NCBI GenBank assembly: GCA_951640165.1
Contig: OX621260.1
Coordinates: 25,686,001 to 25,750,000, forward strand
Direction: 5' to 3'
DNA from: Pseudoips prasinana
Lineage: Eukaryota > Arthropoda > Insecta > Lepidoptera > Nolidae
Length of the DNA: 64,000 nucleotides
A program made the translations under genes and the position numbers. This document shows, piece after piece, positions 42,285-53,499 of this stretch (positions are counted from its first letter, which is position 1; every line of letters begins with the position of its first letter). The notes under the pieces were generated by a model. That model searched no databases. It was given only the letters and a program-made list of their open reading frames with translations, and was not told the origin of the DNA.

Positions 42285-42728
42285 CCTTACATTGGCGTAT
42301 TGTCAAAACTATTTTCAGATCGCGAGATGTCTATTCTGTGAAAGATTTTTCTGAATACTGAACACTGAACCGGAGAAGAAAGCCACAAAGAAACTCCAGG
42401 CTTGCTTTTTTCGTCTTGTTTTGCTTTCAGTTTACGACTTTTTTTAATATGTCATGTATTTTACTTACATTGTGATTGGTTGTTATGTAGGCTAATGCAC
42501 GCACAGAACCGTTGTCATCCAGTGAATCATTATAAAATAAATAACCAATAGCATTCAATTTCACTCAAGCACTTAGAATATCCTCTTGCTAGACGAAAAA
42601 ACGGTGGGTGCATCCGCGTACATTTACAAAATTAACAAGTCACACGAAGTCTACCAGAGGCGAAAAAAAAAAACATGAGTACCCCAACAGCAGTTCGACC
42701 AGTTACCGTTCACGAGTATGACGTGTGG

Positions 42729-45575
42729 GAAATGAAATGAAATGAAATGAAAATGAAATGAAAATGAAATGAAAATGAAATGAAAATGAAATGAAAATGA
42801 AATGAAAATGAAATGAAAATGAAATGAAAATGAAATGAAAATGAAATGAAAATGAAATGAAAATGAAATGAAAATGAAATGAAAATGAAATGAAAATGAA
42901 ATGAAAATGAAATGAAAATGAAATGAAAATGAAATGAAAATGAAATGAAAATGAAATGAAAATGAAATGAAAATGAAATGAAAATGAAATGAAAATGAAA
43001 TGAAAATGAAATGAAAATGAAATGAAAATGAAATGAAAATGAAATGAAAATGAAATGAAAATGAAATGAAAATGAAATGAAAATGAAATGAAAATGAAAT
43101 GAAAATGAAATGAAAATGAAATGAAAATGAAATGAAAATGAAATGAAAATGAAATGAAAATGAAATGAAAATGAAATGAAAATGAAATGAAAATGAAATG
43201 AAAATGAAATGAAAATGAAATGAAAATGAAATGAAAATGAAATGAAAATGAAATGAAAATGAAATGAAAATGAAATGAAAATGAAATGAAAATGAAATGA
43301 AAATGAAATGAAAATGAAATGAAAATGAAATGAAAATGAAATGAAAATGAAATGAAAATGAAATGAAAATGAAATGAAAATGAAATGAAAATGAAATGAA
43401 AATGAAATGAAAATGAAATGAAAATGAAATGAAAATGAAATGAAAATGAAATGAAAATGAAATGAAAATGAAATGAAAATGAAATGAAAATGAAATGAAA
43501 ATGAAATGAAAATGAAATGAAAATGAAATGAAAATGAAATGAAAATGAAATGAAAATGAAATGAAAATGAAATGAAAATGAAATGAAAATGAAATGAAAA
43601 TGAAATGAAAATGAAATGAAAATGAAATGAAAATGAAATGAAAATGAAATGAAAATGAAATGAAAATGAAATGAAAATGAAATGAAAATGAAATGAAAAT
43701 GAAATGAAAATGAAATGAAAATGAAATGAAAATGAAATGAAAATGAAATGAAAATGAAATGAAAATGAAATGAAAATGAAATGAAAATGAAATGAAAATG
43801 AAATGAAAATGAAATGAAAATGAAATGAAAATGAAATGAAAATGAAATGAAAATGAAATGAAAATGAAATGAAAATGAAATGAAAATGAAATGAAAATGA
43901 AATGAAAATGAAATGAAAATGAAATGAAAATGAAATGAAAATGAAATGAAAATGAAATGAAAATGAAATGAAAATGAAATGAAAATGAAATGAAAATGAA
44001 ATGAAAATGAAATGAAAATGAAATGAAAATGAAATGAAAATGAAATGAAAATGAAATGAAAATGAAATGAAAATGAAATGAAAATGAAATGAAAATGAAA
44101 TGAAAATGAAATGAAAATGAAATGAAAATGAAATGAAAATGAAATGAAAATGAAATGAAAATGAAATGAAAATGAAATGAAAATGAAATGAAAATGAAAT
44201 GAAAATGAAATGAAAATGAAATGAAAATGAAATGAAAATGAAATGAAAATGAAATGAAAATGAAATGAAAATGAAATGAAAATGAAATGAAAATGAAATG
44301 AAAATGAAATGAAAATGAAATGAAAATGAAATGAAAATGAAATGAAAATGAAATGAAAATGAAATGAAAATGAAATGAAAATGAAATGAAAATGAAATGA
44401 AAATGAAATGAAAATGAAATGAAAATGAAATGAAAATGAAATGAAAATGAAATGAAAATGAAATGAAAATGAAATGAAAATGAAATGAAAATGAAATGAA
44501 AATGAAATGAAAATGAAATGAAAATGAAATGAAAATGAAATGAAAATGAAATGAAAATGAAATGAAAATGAAATGAAAATGAAATGAAAATGAAATGAAA
44601 ATGAAATGAAAATGAAATGAAAATGAAATGAAAATGAAATGAAAATGAAATGAAAATGAAATGAAAATGAAATGAAAATGAAATGAAAATGAAATGAAAA
44701 TGAAATGAAAATGAAATGAAAATGAAATGAAAATGAAATGAAAATGAAATGAAAATGAAATGAAAATGAAATGAAAATGAAATGAAAATGAAATGAAAAT
44801 GAAATGAAAATGAAATGAAAATGAAATGAAAATGAAATGAAAATGAAATGAAAATGAAATGAAAATGAAATGAAAATGAAATGAAAATGAAATGAAAATG
44901 AAATGAAAATGAAATGAAAATGAAATGAAAATGAAATGAAAATGAAATGAAAATGAAATGAAAATGAAATGAAAATGAAATGAAAATGAAATGAAAATGA
45001 AATGAAAATGAAATGAAAATGAAATGAAAATGAAATGAAAATGAAATGAAAATGAAATGAAAATGAAATGAAAATGAAATGAAAATGAAATGAAAATGAA
45101 ATGAAAATGAAATGAAAATGAAATGAAAATGAAATGAAAATGAAATGAAAATGAAATGAAAATGAAATGAAAATGAAATGAAAATGAAATGAAAATGAAA
45201 TGAAAATGAAATGAAAATGAAATGAAAATGAAATGAAAATGAAATGAAAATGAAATGAAAATGAAATGAAAATGAAATGAAAATGAAATGAAAATGAAAT
45301 GAAAATGAAATGAAAATGAAATGAAAATGAAATGAAAATGAAATGAAAATGAAATGAAAATGAAATGAAAATGAAATGAAAATGAAATGAAAATGAAATG
45401 AAAATGAAATGAAAATGAAATGAAAATGAAATGAAAATGAAATGAAAATGAAATGAAAATGAAATGAAAATGAAATGAAAATGAAATGAAAATGAAATGA
45501 AAATGAAATGAAAATGAAATGAAAATGAAATGAAAATGAAATGAAAATGAAATGAAAATGAAATGAAATGAAAAA
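42729..45575 (-). repeat. 11-bp minisatellite, tail of the adjoining LINE
   Basis: About 257 consecutive copies of GAAATGAAAAT (plus strand), by eye without a single variant. At both edges the unit is the pentamer GAAAT. The right edge continues, in the minus-strand sense, from the LINE 3' end (GGAATAAATGACTTTTTCAT). Because the minus-strand unit has no stop in any frame and 11 is not a multiple of 3, all three minus frames stay open, giving a spurious frame of over 900 codons with an 11-residue F/H/I/S repeat. I do not regard it as a protein. Confidence 0.95.
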
Positions 45576-45757
45576 GTCATTTATTCCGTTAAAACATTAC
45601 ATTTGTGTGGAATCGTAAATTTTTTACCCTACCGTGCAGTGCATGACGTGGCAGCTACTGAGAAACACTGCCAGAAAACTCAGTAGGAATCCTTTTTTAA
45701 AATATTTATTTCTTACATAAAATTTCATTGTATTTAAATGTGTTAATTTAGAGCGAC

Positions 45758-46390
45758 TCAATCCCAAGCTGTTTTGTCACTTAAATAATCAGAAGTTTTG
45801 TAGAAAGCCCTGCTACACAATTTGCCTTTTATAATTCTTTTAAACTTATTCATAGACATTTCTCGGATATCATTGGGAAGTTTGTTATAGAATCTTATAC
45901 ATTGCCCCATAAAAGAGTTACTTACTTTGTGGAGACGGGTGGTATGTAACACAAAGTTATGCTTATATCTAGTATTTATATTATGAGTATCACTCCTTTT
46001 ACAGAAGGAGTCTTTATATTTATGCATATAAATTAGATTGTCATATATATACTGACATGCCACAGTCAGAATGTTAATCTCTTTAAACTTCTCTCTCAAA
46101 GATTCTCGCGGACCAAGTTTATATATCGCTCTTACAGCTCTTTTTTGCAATACAAATATGGTGTTAATGTCCGCAGCGCTACCCCAGAGAAGAATTCCAT
46201 AGGACATTATACTATGAAAATAACTGAAATAAACCATTCTAGCTGTATCCACATCAGTAAGCCGTCTTATAGTTTTAACAGCATATGCAGCAGAACTTAA
46301 TTTGCCTGATAGTTGTTCTATTTGTGGGCCCCATTGTAGTTTTGAATCAATTGTGATACCCAAGAACACAGTTGACTCAACAGGGGTCAA
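45758..46390 (-). pseudogene. LINE ORF: C-terminal region after reverse transcriptase
   Basis: It opens with TPVESTVFLGITIDSKLQWG, the conserved segment following the catalytic domain, continues through YFHSIMSYGILLWGSAADIN and VLQKRAVRAIYKLGPRESLR and ends SNSFMGQCIRFYNKLPNDIR and a short basic tail. No independent start is expected. It is the same protein as the next frame, offset by a frameshift near 46390-46440. Confidence 0.85.
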
Positions 46391-47688
46391 TCCAGCCCCA
46401 TTAAGCTGTACATTACATAGTACATAGCCACCTGTTTCACATTAGGTGTAGAGAATTTGATGACTTTAGTTTTCTTGTCATTTAGCAAAAGATTATTAGC
46501 ATTAAACCAATGAACAACTTTAGAGATTGCGTCATTTACTTCGTCAAAATTGCGTAATTGTCGATTTATTTTAAACGTCAATGAAGTATCATCCGCAAAC
46601 AAAACAATCTCATGTTTATCCCTTACATAGCAGGGTAAGTCATTAATATAGATTAAAAATAAGAATGGGCCGAGAATCGATCCCTGTGAAACGCCCATTA
46701 CCACTGGGGATCCCGCAGATTTTTTACCATTTATATCGACCTTCTGAATTCTATTGCCCAAGTAAGAAGTCAAAAGTTCGAGAGCCTTGTTCCTGATACC
46801 GTAGTGGTGTAGTTTCCTGACAAGAGTGTCATGATAAACACAATCAAATGCTTTGGACAAATCGCAAAAAATACCTAATGCATCCTGCGAGTCCTCCCAA
46901 GCCGCGAATATATTTTTTAACAGATTGACTCCTGCATCTATAGTTGAACAACCCTTCGTGAATCCAAACTGTTTCCGATGAAGTAAATTATGTATATTAA
47001 AGTGACTGAGCAACTGGCTAAGCATTAGCTTTTCAAATATTTTACTTAGAGTGGGCAATACGGAAATAGGTCGGAAATTTGAAGGATCTGAAGTATCACC
47101 AGCTTTAAACAATGGAATAATTTTACTATACTTCATCAAGTCAGGAAATACGCCAGATGCGACACAGCAATTGAACACAGCAGCTAGATGTGGGGCGATT
47201 ATAGTTATAATTGATGAAATAGTCTTAACAGATAAACCCCACAGATCCCTAGTGTTTTTCATATTAATACTTTTGAAAGCATTCAAAATATCTTTAGGGT
47301 TAACCACCGAGAATTCAAAATCTGTGTCACACTTCACTACGCTTTGCTGGAGTATTAGCTCAGCAGATACAGAAGAAGACGCGAGAGATTTGGTAACATC
47401 GATTGGAACATTAGAAAAATATTTTTCAAACTCAGTCGCAACTTCTAAATCGCTTTTAATGTCAACATTATTTATTCTTAAATTAAAATCACGACTACGT
47501 ATTTTTGTCCTACCTGTCTCAGTATTAATAATCTTCCAGGTAGTTTTAATAATATTTGTCGAATTTTTTATAATATTTTTTAAGTACAACGATTTAGCAA
47601 TGGAACAGGCTCTTCGAAAGGTTTTGGCATATTGTTTTACATGTTCTAGAAAAGTCGTATTTTGATTATAGGATCTTTCTTCATACAA
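46387..47688 (-). pseudogene. LINE ORF: reverse transcriptase
   Basis: A 433-codon frame. The fingers/palm motifs read IIPLFKAGDTSDPSNFRPIS, CDLSKAFDCVYHDTLVRKL (near residue 285), GVSQGSILGPFLFLIYINDL and the catalytic FADD near residue 364. The enzyme would copy element RNA into DNA at a nicked target. The catalytic residues are intact. It is broken from the flanking parts by frameshifts at about 47690 and 46400, so this copy cannot make the full protein. The overlapping plus-strand frame at 47051-47665 is a shadow. Confidence 0.9.
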
Positions 47689-47702
47689 TTTATATAATTG
47701 AT

Positions 47703-48182
47703 TTATAATTGATTATAAATTCCTGGAGTTGCCCAATCACAGAACATCAGACGGTTACTTACAGACAACTGTTTGGGTGTGAATATTGAGCAGAACTCAC
47801 CATTAATCAAGTTGAATAAAGAGTTGTACAAGTGATCCGGATCACTATGATAGGGCAACAATGCCAGTTTTCTTGCTATATTATATTTAAATATTCCTAA
47901 ACGGCTTTCACTATATGGTATGTAACTTATTTGTGTACTTTGAACCTTTGGAGAATTTGAAAAAGTGACCAACTGACCAGAATGATCTGACTGAATCTTA
48001 TTAATTATTAATTTATTTAAAGGTTTTGCAGAGCAAAATATATTGTCAATGCATGTAGCACTTGTGGCAGTAACTCTAGTTGGTTCTGTAAAGTTGTGAT
48101 GTAAATTAAAGAATGGGCCAGCCATCGCCTCCCTCGCCATATTAGAGAGAAGGAAACGACCCGACCCACAACGCCACCGCAA
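47703..48182 (-). pseudogene. LINE ORF: end of endonuclease and linker
   Basis: RVTATSATCIDNIFCS and INKIQSDHSGQLVTF contain the SDH motif near the end of the apurinic-type endonuclease domain, which nicks the target. The linker to the reverse transcriptase follows. The N-terminal catalytic parts are absent (5' truncation). The first residues (MRWRCGSGRFLLS) probably lie outside the LINE. Confidence 0.8.
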
Positions 48183-48234
48183 GCATTAACGACAATATAT
48201 TATATTATCGGTCATAGCTTGCTGGTTGCTTTCA

Positions 48235-49045
48235 CCGGTCCATAAGTCATCGGCAAGGTTAAGCAAGTAGGTTCGCGATCAGTCCATAGGTAGGTGTCCG
48301 TCCAAGTGGCTTAATATTTTTTTATTTTTTTTATTTAGGGAAACAAACAGGTATACAATAACACTTAGGTAGTTATTAACAAATTAAAACTATTAAATAA
48401 TTGTACACCCAACACCGTAACCCCCAAATTAAATATAAAATTTGTGTACAAACAAAGCAACAACAATAGCGTAGTATGATAGTGTTACATAGAGGTTCTA
48501 CAGCCTTATACCATTCTACAACAAAATATATTAACAAAACTAAATTAGGAATACAAAACAATTTTGAGAATCAATCCAATACAAATTCTGTATGTTTAAA
48601 TTATCAACAAACTATTATTACAGAATACACCAAACTATTTACCTACTGATCCGTGTTCGCACTTCTCAGTTCAGTTATTTTTAAAGATACTTGTTTTTTA
48701 AATAAACTATTAGACAATTTGAATAAATCTATATCTGTGAAGTAATCATTGTGTGATTTCATGACGCGGCGCAAAGGCGCGCGTTCACCGGCAATAGTAC
48801 GACAAAATTTTGGAGCAAAAAGTCGTTGAGTATGTGTTACGCGTAAACGTTGAGAACGACTTGGTATTTGTATATAAATTTGGTTTACAATCTGATTAAA
48901 TATATCTGAGCACCTCCGCGCTTCGGACGGCAATTTAAGCGATTGGTCCCGGTTATAGTCATTAGACCACAGTCTTTAAGCGAGCTTGACAAGTACAAGT
49001 GTATGTTAATACCCAAGTGCTGAATAAATTTCATTTCATTTCTAG
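48235..49045 (+). repeat. Family C repeat, split by a LINE end
   Basis: The left part (48235-48303) has TCGCGATCAGTCCATAGGT. The right part (48910-49045) has CGCGCTTCGGACGGCA, GTCATTAGACCACAGTC and GAGCTTGACAAGTACAAGTG, ending GAATAAATTTCATTTCATTT. It links families C and H as one LINE type with an (ATTTC)n tail. Confidence 0.6.
48304..48909 (-). pseudogene. LINE 3' end nested in family C
   Basis: Its T-rich left edge (48309-48337) is the tail of a minus-strand retroelement. A 96-codon minus frame at 48643-48933 (RSQRLRVTHTQRLFAPKFCR, then NDYFTDIDLFKLSNSLFKKQ) resembles the very end of a LINE polyprotein. Clade not determined. Confidence 0.5.
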
Positions 49046-49159
49046 CCTAGCAGTCAGGGTCGCTAACTAAAGTCAATAAAGGTTCGTTGTGTTTCTACAC
49101 ATGAGTAAGATCAGATTGTTAAGTGCCCTGGCTCTCGCAAACATTTTTTGTTATATATC

Positions 49160-49330
49160 AGAGGGCGACAAACGAGCAAGTGGGTCACCTGATGGTAAGT
49201 GATTACCGCCGCTCATGAACACACGCAACACCAGAGGTACCGCGGGTGCATTGCCAGCCTTTAAAAGTCAGTAAACAAGTGTTGCTGACCCTTTCCCCCA
49301 CCCCAATGAGCTCTGGCAACCTTACTCACA
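49160..49330 (+). repeat. Family J repeat
   Basis: AGCAAGTGGGTCACCTGATG, ACACGCAACACCAGAGGTAC and GTGTTGCTGACCCTTTCCCC, as at 63848-64000. Confidence 0.65.
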
Positions 49331-49589
49331 CTCGGAAACACAACATTAAAATCATTAATGATGTCTTCTGTAAGGTGGAGGTACTTCCCCAGTCGGGCTG
49401 CTCTTTGGACGAATGAACGCTATGCCCTACCTCTCTTAAAAGCATACCATTAGGAGAGCCATATGCATCTTGGCCGACTTTTGGAAAACATATATTTGCT
49501 TGCCTTGAGGGCAAAATGGCATGACAATTTCTTGCTGATAATGATCAAACCTCTTAGGTACTTCTTAAAGTCCTACAACGCAGGTACGC

Positions 49590-49667
49590 AGATTCCTGGG
49601 ACATTATTCACACACGGCCATCTGATCCCATACTAAGAAGAGCTTGTACGATAGAAACCACATAAGT
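49590..49667 (-). mobile_element. SINE-B 3' fragment
   Basis: TCCTGGGACATTATTCACAC and AGAGCTTGTACGATAGAAAC are the end of SINE-B in reverse. Confidence 0.65.
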
Positions 49668-49815
49668 CCCGCGCCGTACACCTATTTGTGTGACCCGTAA
49701 ATAGTAAATCTGAGTCTGGATGTAGTTTGTGTCCGTCTATTATATTTTTGTAAAGTACCCTGCGACATAGGGATTAAATTACATAGTGCGGGTGTTGTTT
49801 TTTTTTAAAGAAAAA
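49668..49815 (+). mobile_element. SINE-F, 5'-truncated
   Basis: GTCCCGCGCCGTACACCTAT, GAGTCTGGATGTAGTTTGTG and AAGTACCCTGCGACATAGGG match 390-540, then an A-rich tail. The tRNA-like A-box part is missing. Confidence 0.7.
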
Positions 49816-49863
49816 TGTATAGTACAACCACATTATGCATATTACACATAAAAAATATTTTAT

Positions 49864-50118
49864 AATAATAATATCTAGGGACAATGTCACACAGATCATC
49901 CTAGCCCCAAACTAAGCAAAGCTTGTATGTACTATGGGTACCAGGCGACGATATACATACTTATATAGATAGATAAATACTTAAATACATAGAAAACATC
50001 CATGACTCAGAAACAAATATTCGTGCTCATCACACAAATATTTGAACTTACCGGGATTCGAACCCAGGACCACCAGCTTCGTAGGCAGGAGCACTACCAA
50101 CTAGGCTACAGTGACCGT
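49864..50118 (-). mobile_element. SINE-A
   Basis: A full-length reverse copy: AATATCTAGGGACAATGTC at the tail, GGGATTCGAACCCAGGACC (B-box) and CACTACCAACTAGGCTACAG (A-box). Confidence 0.85.
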
Positions 50119-50159
50119 CATATCGTATTTTAAAAGTTTTTTCATCTGATATGCACAAT

Positions 50160-50240
50160 ATATGATGGGCCTGGGTGGGAATGGAACTCACGACCTGCGG
50201 CGTGTAAAGCAAGCATTTACAGACCACGCCAGCCGGCGTC
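50160..50240 (-). mobile_element. SINE-B head fragment
   Basis: GGGTGGGAATGGAACTCACG and GACCACGCCAGCCGGCGTC are the reversed tRNA-like head. The body is missing. Confidence 0.65.
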
Positions 50241-50579
50241 AAAAATAAGATTGAAAATAATATTTTTTTTACAAGGCGTCTCGTGCTGTTATAATTTTCC
50301 ATTTAATTAACCCAAATATTGTGATTCTTAAAGGCAGCTTAAAAAGTTTCAAGTACAAACAATTTCGTAACTTTGACGGAAAATTACTGAAGTATTTAAG
50401 CGTACTTGAGGTTTGATTCTGAGTCTCTTAACATTTTCACCCGGTTTTATTAGTTGCTTAGTTATTGAGATTATTTATAATTGGGTAGCTATGCCCGTGC
50501 CTCAAACTGTTAATTTGGACTATGCTAAATTAGCTTGGTTTTAAAGGTATGCTAAGATGGTTTGGGCATTTAGCAAGGA
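50241..50579. other. Unassigned AT-rich DNA
   Basis: No recognisable gene or repeat. Confidence 0.4.
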
Positions 50580-50745
50580 TGAATGAAAGAAGATTGACAA
50601 AATAAGTATACCTGGCCTGTGTGTGGCCAGGTCAGAAGTACTCTAAACCGGTGATCAAGTATGAATAATATAATAACAGTAAACGAGGCAAAGGAGACGT
50701 GCAATGATCGCGACAAATGGAAATTCAATTTCGACCGTCATTAAA
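50580..50745 (+). pseudogene. LINE-derived remnant
   Basis: CCAGGTCAGAAGTACTCTAA, AACGAGGCAAAGGAGACG and CGACAAATGGAAATTC are the opposite-strand counterpart of 22125-22345. Frames are short. Confidence 0.45.
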
Positions 50746-50989
50746 TGGCTGAACAACAATAATTTAAAAGTGACCTTAATAAAACAAATATTGTTTATTT
50801 TAGCCAATATATTGATACTGTATTAAGCCTAAATATAAATTATAACAATATCATAATACGATAGTTACTCGTAGATCAGATAGAACAATATTTCTATATG
50901 TCAGTATTTATGTTGTGATACTTAAGGTATTTTTGATGGCCATTTAACAATTTTCTAATCTATTTTAAATATCCGCAAAATAAATAACA

Positions 50990-51039
50990 AGCCATGTTAA
51001 CTTTATTCGTTAGGTCTAACGAATAAAGTTAACATGGCT
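50990..51039. repeat. Perfect palindrome, 24-bp arms, 2-nt loop
   Basis: GCCATGTTAACTTTATTCGT TAG and its exact inverse meet around GT (51014-51015). No second copy of either arm occurs elsewhere in the window. Confidence 0.9.
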
Positions 51040-51131
51040 AACGTTTATTAAAATTCTAAACAATAGAAATGTTGTGCATTAGATTTACACAAGTTTTGAT
51101 ACGTTTAGATTGAAAAAATATCTACAGGATT

Positions 51132-51208
51132 GGGCTATAGTTTGCTTTAAAAAAAGAGCGTAATAAATAAATAAAACAACCTTCTTTTTAGCAAATTATA
51201 GCCTAATA
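51132..51208. repeat. Small inverted repeat
   Basis: GGCTATAGTTTGCTTTAAAA and TTTTTAGCAAATTATAGCC are inverse copies around a 30-bp centre. It may be a tiny MITE. Confidence 0.5.
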
Positions 51209-51264
51209 ATTTACTTAAGAAAAGTATCTTAAATCGTCAATAGTGTTGAAAATATTCTGCACAT

Positions 51265-51362
51265 ATTTTCTATTATTAACGTTATTAATAAATGTTACCG
51301 ATTTTGGTACAAAAGGATACATTTGTTTTGCACACAGTTATCCTATCAAATGCGCTTAGTAA
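51265..51362. repeat. One-ended remnant of TIR family K
   Basis: GATTTTGGTACAAAAGGATA and TTTGCACACAGTTATCCTAT match one terminus of 26654-26992. Confidence 0.6.
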
Positions 51363-51384
51363 TAATTTTTTTTTAATAATTTTT

Positions 51385-51500
51385 AATAAAGCCAACGCCC
51401 GCACTTGAGATATCAACGCCTGTGTCGCGGATACTAACTAAACTAACTAAAACACAATTAACGGACACAAATTACACCCAGATTCAGCATAAAAGGTCAC
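51385..51500 (-). mobile_element. SINE-F 3' part
   Basis: In reverse: ACACAGGCGTTGATATC, GGTGTAATTTGTGTCCGTTA and a worn GCGGGCGTTGGCTTTATT end. The head is missing. Confidence 0.6.
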
Positions 51501-51504
51501 GTAA

Positions 51505-52095
51505 ATAATACCCTGGGACATTATTTACACACGGCCATCTGATCCCAAACTAAGCAGAGCTTGTTTGCTTCTGAAATAATGAAATTTATTCAGCACTTGG
51601 GTATTTATATACACTTGTACTTGTCAAGCTCACAATGTATTACATAAACACAGGTTAAAAACAGTAATTAAAATAACAAATTATTTTAAATTAGTCCATC
51701 CGTGCGGTCTGTTTCGTCACATGTATTTTTAATATTCTTAAATAAATAATAAATAGCAAGTTACTAGGCTATTATTGTTACATTTAGCAATAGTATATCA
51801 AATTAAAGAATTGAAAACAACGAGCAGTTGGCTAACGCAAAAGGCTCTCAACCAGTAGCTTAATTTAAACGACTAATACCTGATGCCCTTATGGGCCACT
51901 TCATTAGAAACCAGACAACTGATATACTAGATATACTGCTTTTATTTTGTAAATACATACTTATATAGATCATTACACCCAGACTCAGGACAAACAGACA
52001 TGTTCATGCACACAAATATCTGTCCCGGGTGGGACTCCAACCCATGACCTGCGGCGTGAATAGCAAGTATTTGCCAACCACGCCAAAAAGCCCGT
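51505..52095 (-). mobile_element. SINE-B, split by family H
   Basis: The 3' part (51505-51566) has CCTGGGACATTATTTACACA and AGCAGAGCTTG. The 5' part (51902-52095) has AGAAACCAGACAACTGATAT, AGACATGTTCATGCACACAA and the tRNA-like head. The family H LINE end lies between. Confidence 0.8.
51567..51901 (-). mobile_element. Family H LINE 3' end
   Basis: On the minus strand it ends GTGCTGAATAAATTTCATTA. It matches 4960-5680 on both sides of that copy's SINE-D. No coding sequence. Confidence 0.75.
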
Positions 52096-52165
52096 CAAAT
52101 AGTTGTCCTGTGCGGATGTCGAACCCGGGATACAAAGTGACGAGGCGACTGTCTTAACTGACTGT
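52096..52165 (-). mobile_element. SINE-F head fragment
   Basis: TAGTTGTCCTGTGCGGATGT, GAACCCGGGATACAAAG and GAGGCGACTGTCTTAAC are the reversed B-box to A-box part. Confidence 0.6.
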
Positions 52166-53194
52166 AGAAACAGACGAGATAATAATAGATTATGTATGCA
52201 CAGCGCTAGAACTGCCCATATGGGAAAAAGTATACTTTGTATGGCACCTAAATTATACAATAAACAGGGATATGAGTGTCATTTCATTTAAAAATTAATT
52301 TTAAAATGTATTAGGCAATAAGGCGTATATTATAAATGATTTTTTGACTGATAAATTATAAATTGTGTTGACTGTTATTTAATGACTACTGTAGAATTAT
52401 TATTATTATTTTATATATATTGACATACTAGTCGCTTATTATTATGTAATTATAAAATAAATGATGTAATTATTATTCTCAAAAGTTTGACATCCATAAT
52501 CCCTATATAATTTCTAAATATGTTTACTTAAATATTCATAAATACTGATGTGTTTACTTGCATGTCTTGATTTGTACACCTATTAAGGTAGAACATGATG
52601 AAACAATATTTTATATGTAATATGTCTTAACTACACATGTTTCTGGCAAATAAATACGAGTATATCTTAATCTTTAACCACTGCGATACACGTGCAGTTA
52701 ATACCAATAAAGTTCTAGTTCCATAGAACTTGAAGTCAGTAGAAATTTTAAATTTGAATTAATGTCTGTCTTCAGTGCTTTTATTGAAAATACATGTTAT
52801 TACCGCATTTCGCAGTTGAATGCAATGAAAGCAGTTTTAACCACAATGGTTGTCCTTAACCTTTTCAGTGCGCGGGCGACGCTTGGGGAGGAGGCGCCCA
52901 CGGCTAACGGAGTCCTTTGATTCTCTATCTATTGTCTGTTTCATCCCACAGTTCAGCCTTGCGTCATAGAAATTACGCTCCATTTGAATATTAATCCCGT
53001 CTGAAAACTTTTTTGTATTTTCTATTTAATTTATTTGTACACGCTACACAATTATACCTTGCGATGAAACTTAAAGTTCCAGATGCACACACAGTACCTC
53101 CAATTTAATAAGTTTAGTCATTTATGAAATCTAATTGAAAATACACTTCGTTAATTTGCTGTGTGGTGACGGCCTCAAATATCAGAATATAATC
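52166..53194. other. Unassigned DNA
   Basis: A SINE-F trace (AACCACTGCGATACACGTGC at 52677-52696) is the only repeat recognised. No gene. Confidence 0.4.
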
Positions 53195-53400
53195 ACCCCA
53201 TCTCATGCCGCGGGGGTTAGAAGTCGACCCGAGGGAATATCTACCAGAAGACGGGCAGCAGCGTCTCTCTGTGTGCTATGACTATCATACTGCGATCGCC
53301 AACCCGTCTGCCGAGCGTGGGGACATATGCGGGAGATGCGATGATTCTTGGGGGAGGCTTTTGTCCAGCAGTGGACTTACTACGGCTGTTATAGAAAATA
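53195..53400 (+). repeat. LINE 3' fragment
   Basis: CTGCGATCGCCAACCCGTCT and GGCTTTTGTCCAGCAGTGGA are shared with 21970-22105 and, in reverse, with 54768-55400. Confidence 0.55.
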
Positions 53401-53499
53401 GAAAATAGAGCTAGAAGATGAACACGAGTCTGACCCATAGTGTTGATAAAATTGTTATTTGTGTCTGATTATTTAACCGAGTACACATTTTCATTTTTA

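Larger units (their letters stand above)
45576..48182 (-). mobile_element. Jockey/CR1-type LINE, 5'-truncated
   Basis: The minus strand carries the end of an endonuclease domain, a reverse transcriptase and its C-terminal region in three frames, then a 3' untranslated region with AATAAA and the minisatellite tail. The 5' half of the endonuclease and any first ORF are missing. Only two frame breaks were seen over 2.4 kb, so the copy is fairly young. The exact 5' junction (about 48110-48182) is uncertain. Confidence 0.85.

Noticed and set aside
42710..45580. A 956-codon minus-strand reading frame as a repetitive secreted or structural protein
   Set aside because: It is the translation of a stop-free 11-bp satellite, with no unique sequence beyond a few flanking codons and the same peptide in all three frames.
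47051..47665. A 204-codon plus-strand frame
   Set aside because: It is the antisense of the LINE reverse transcriptase ORF.
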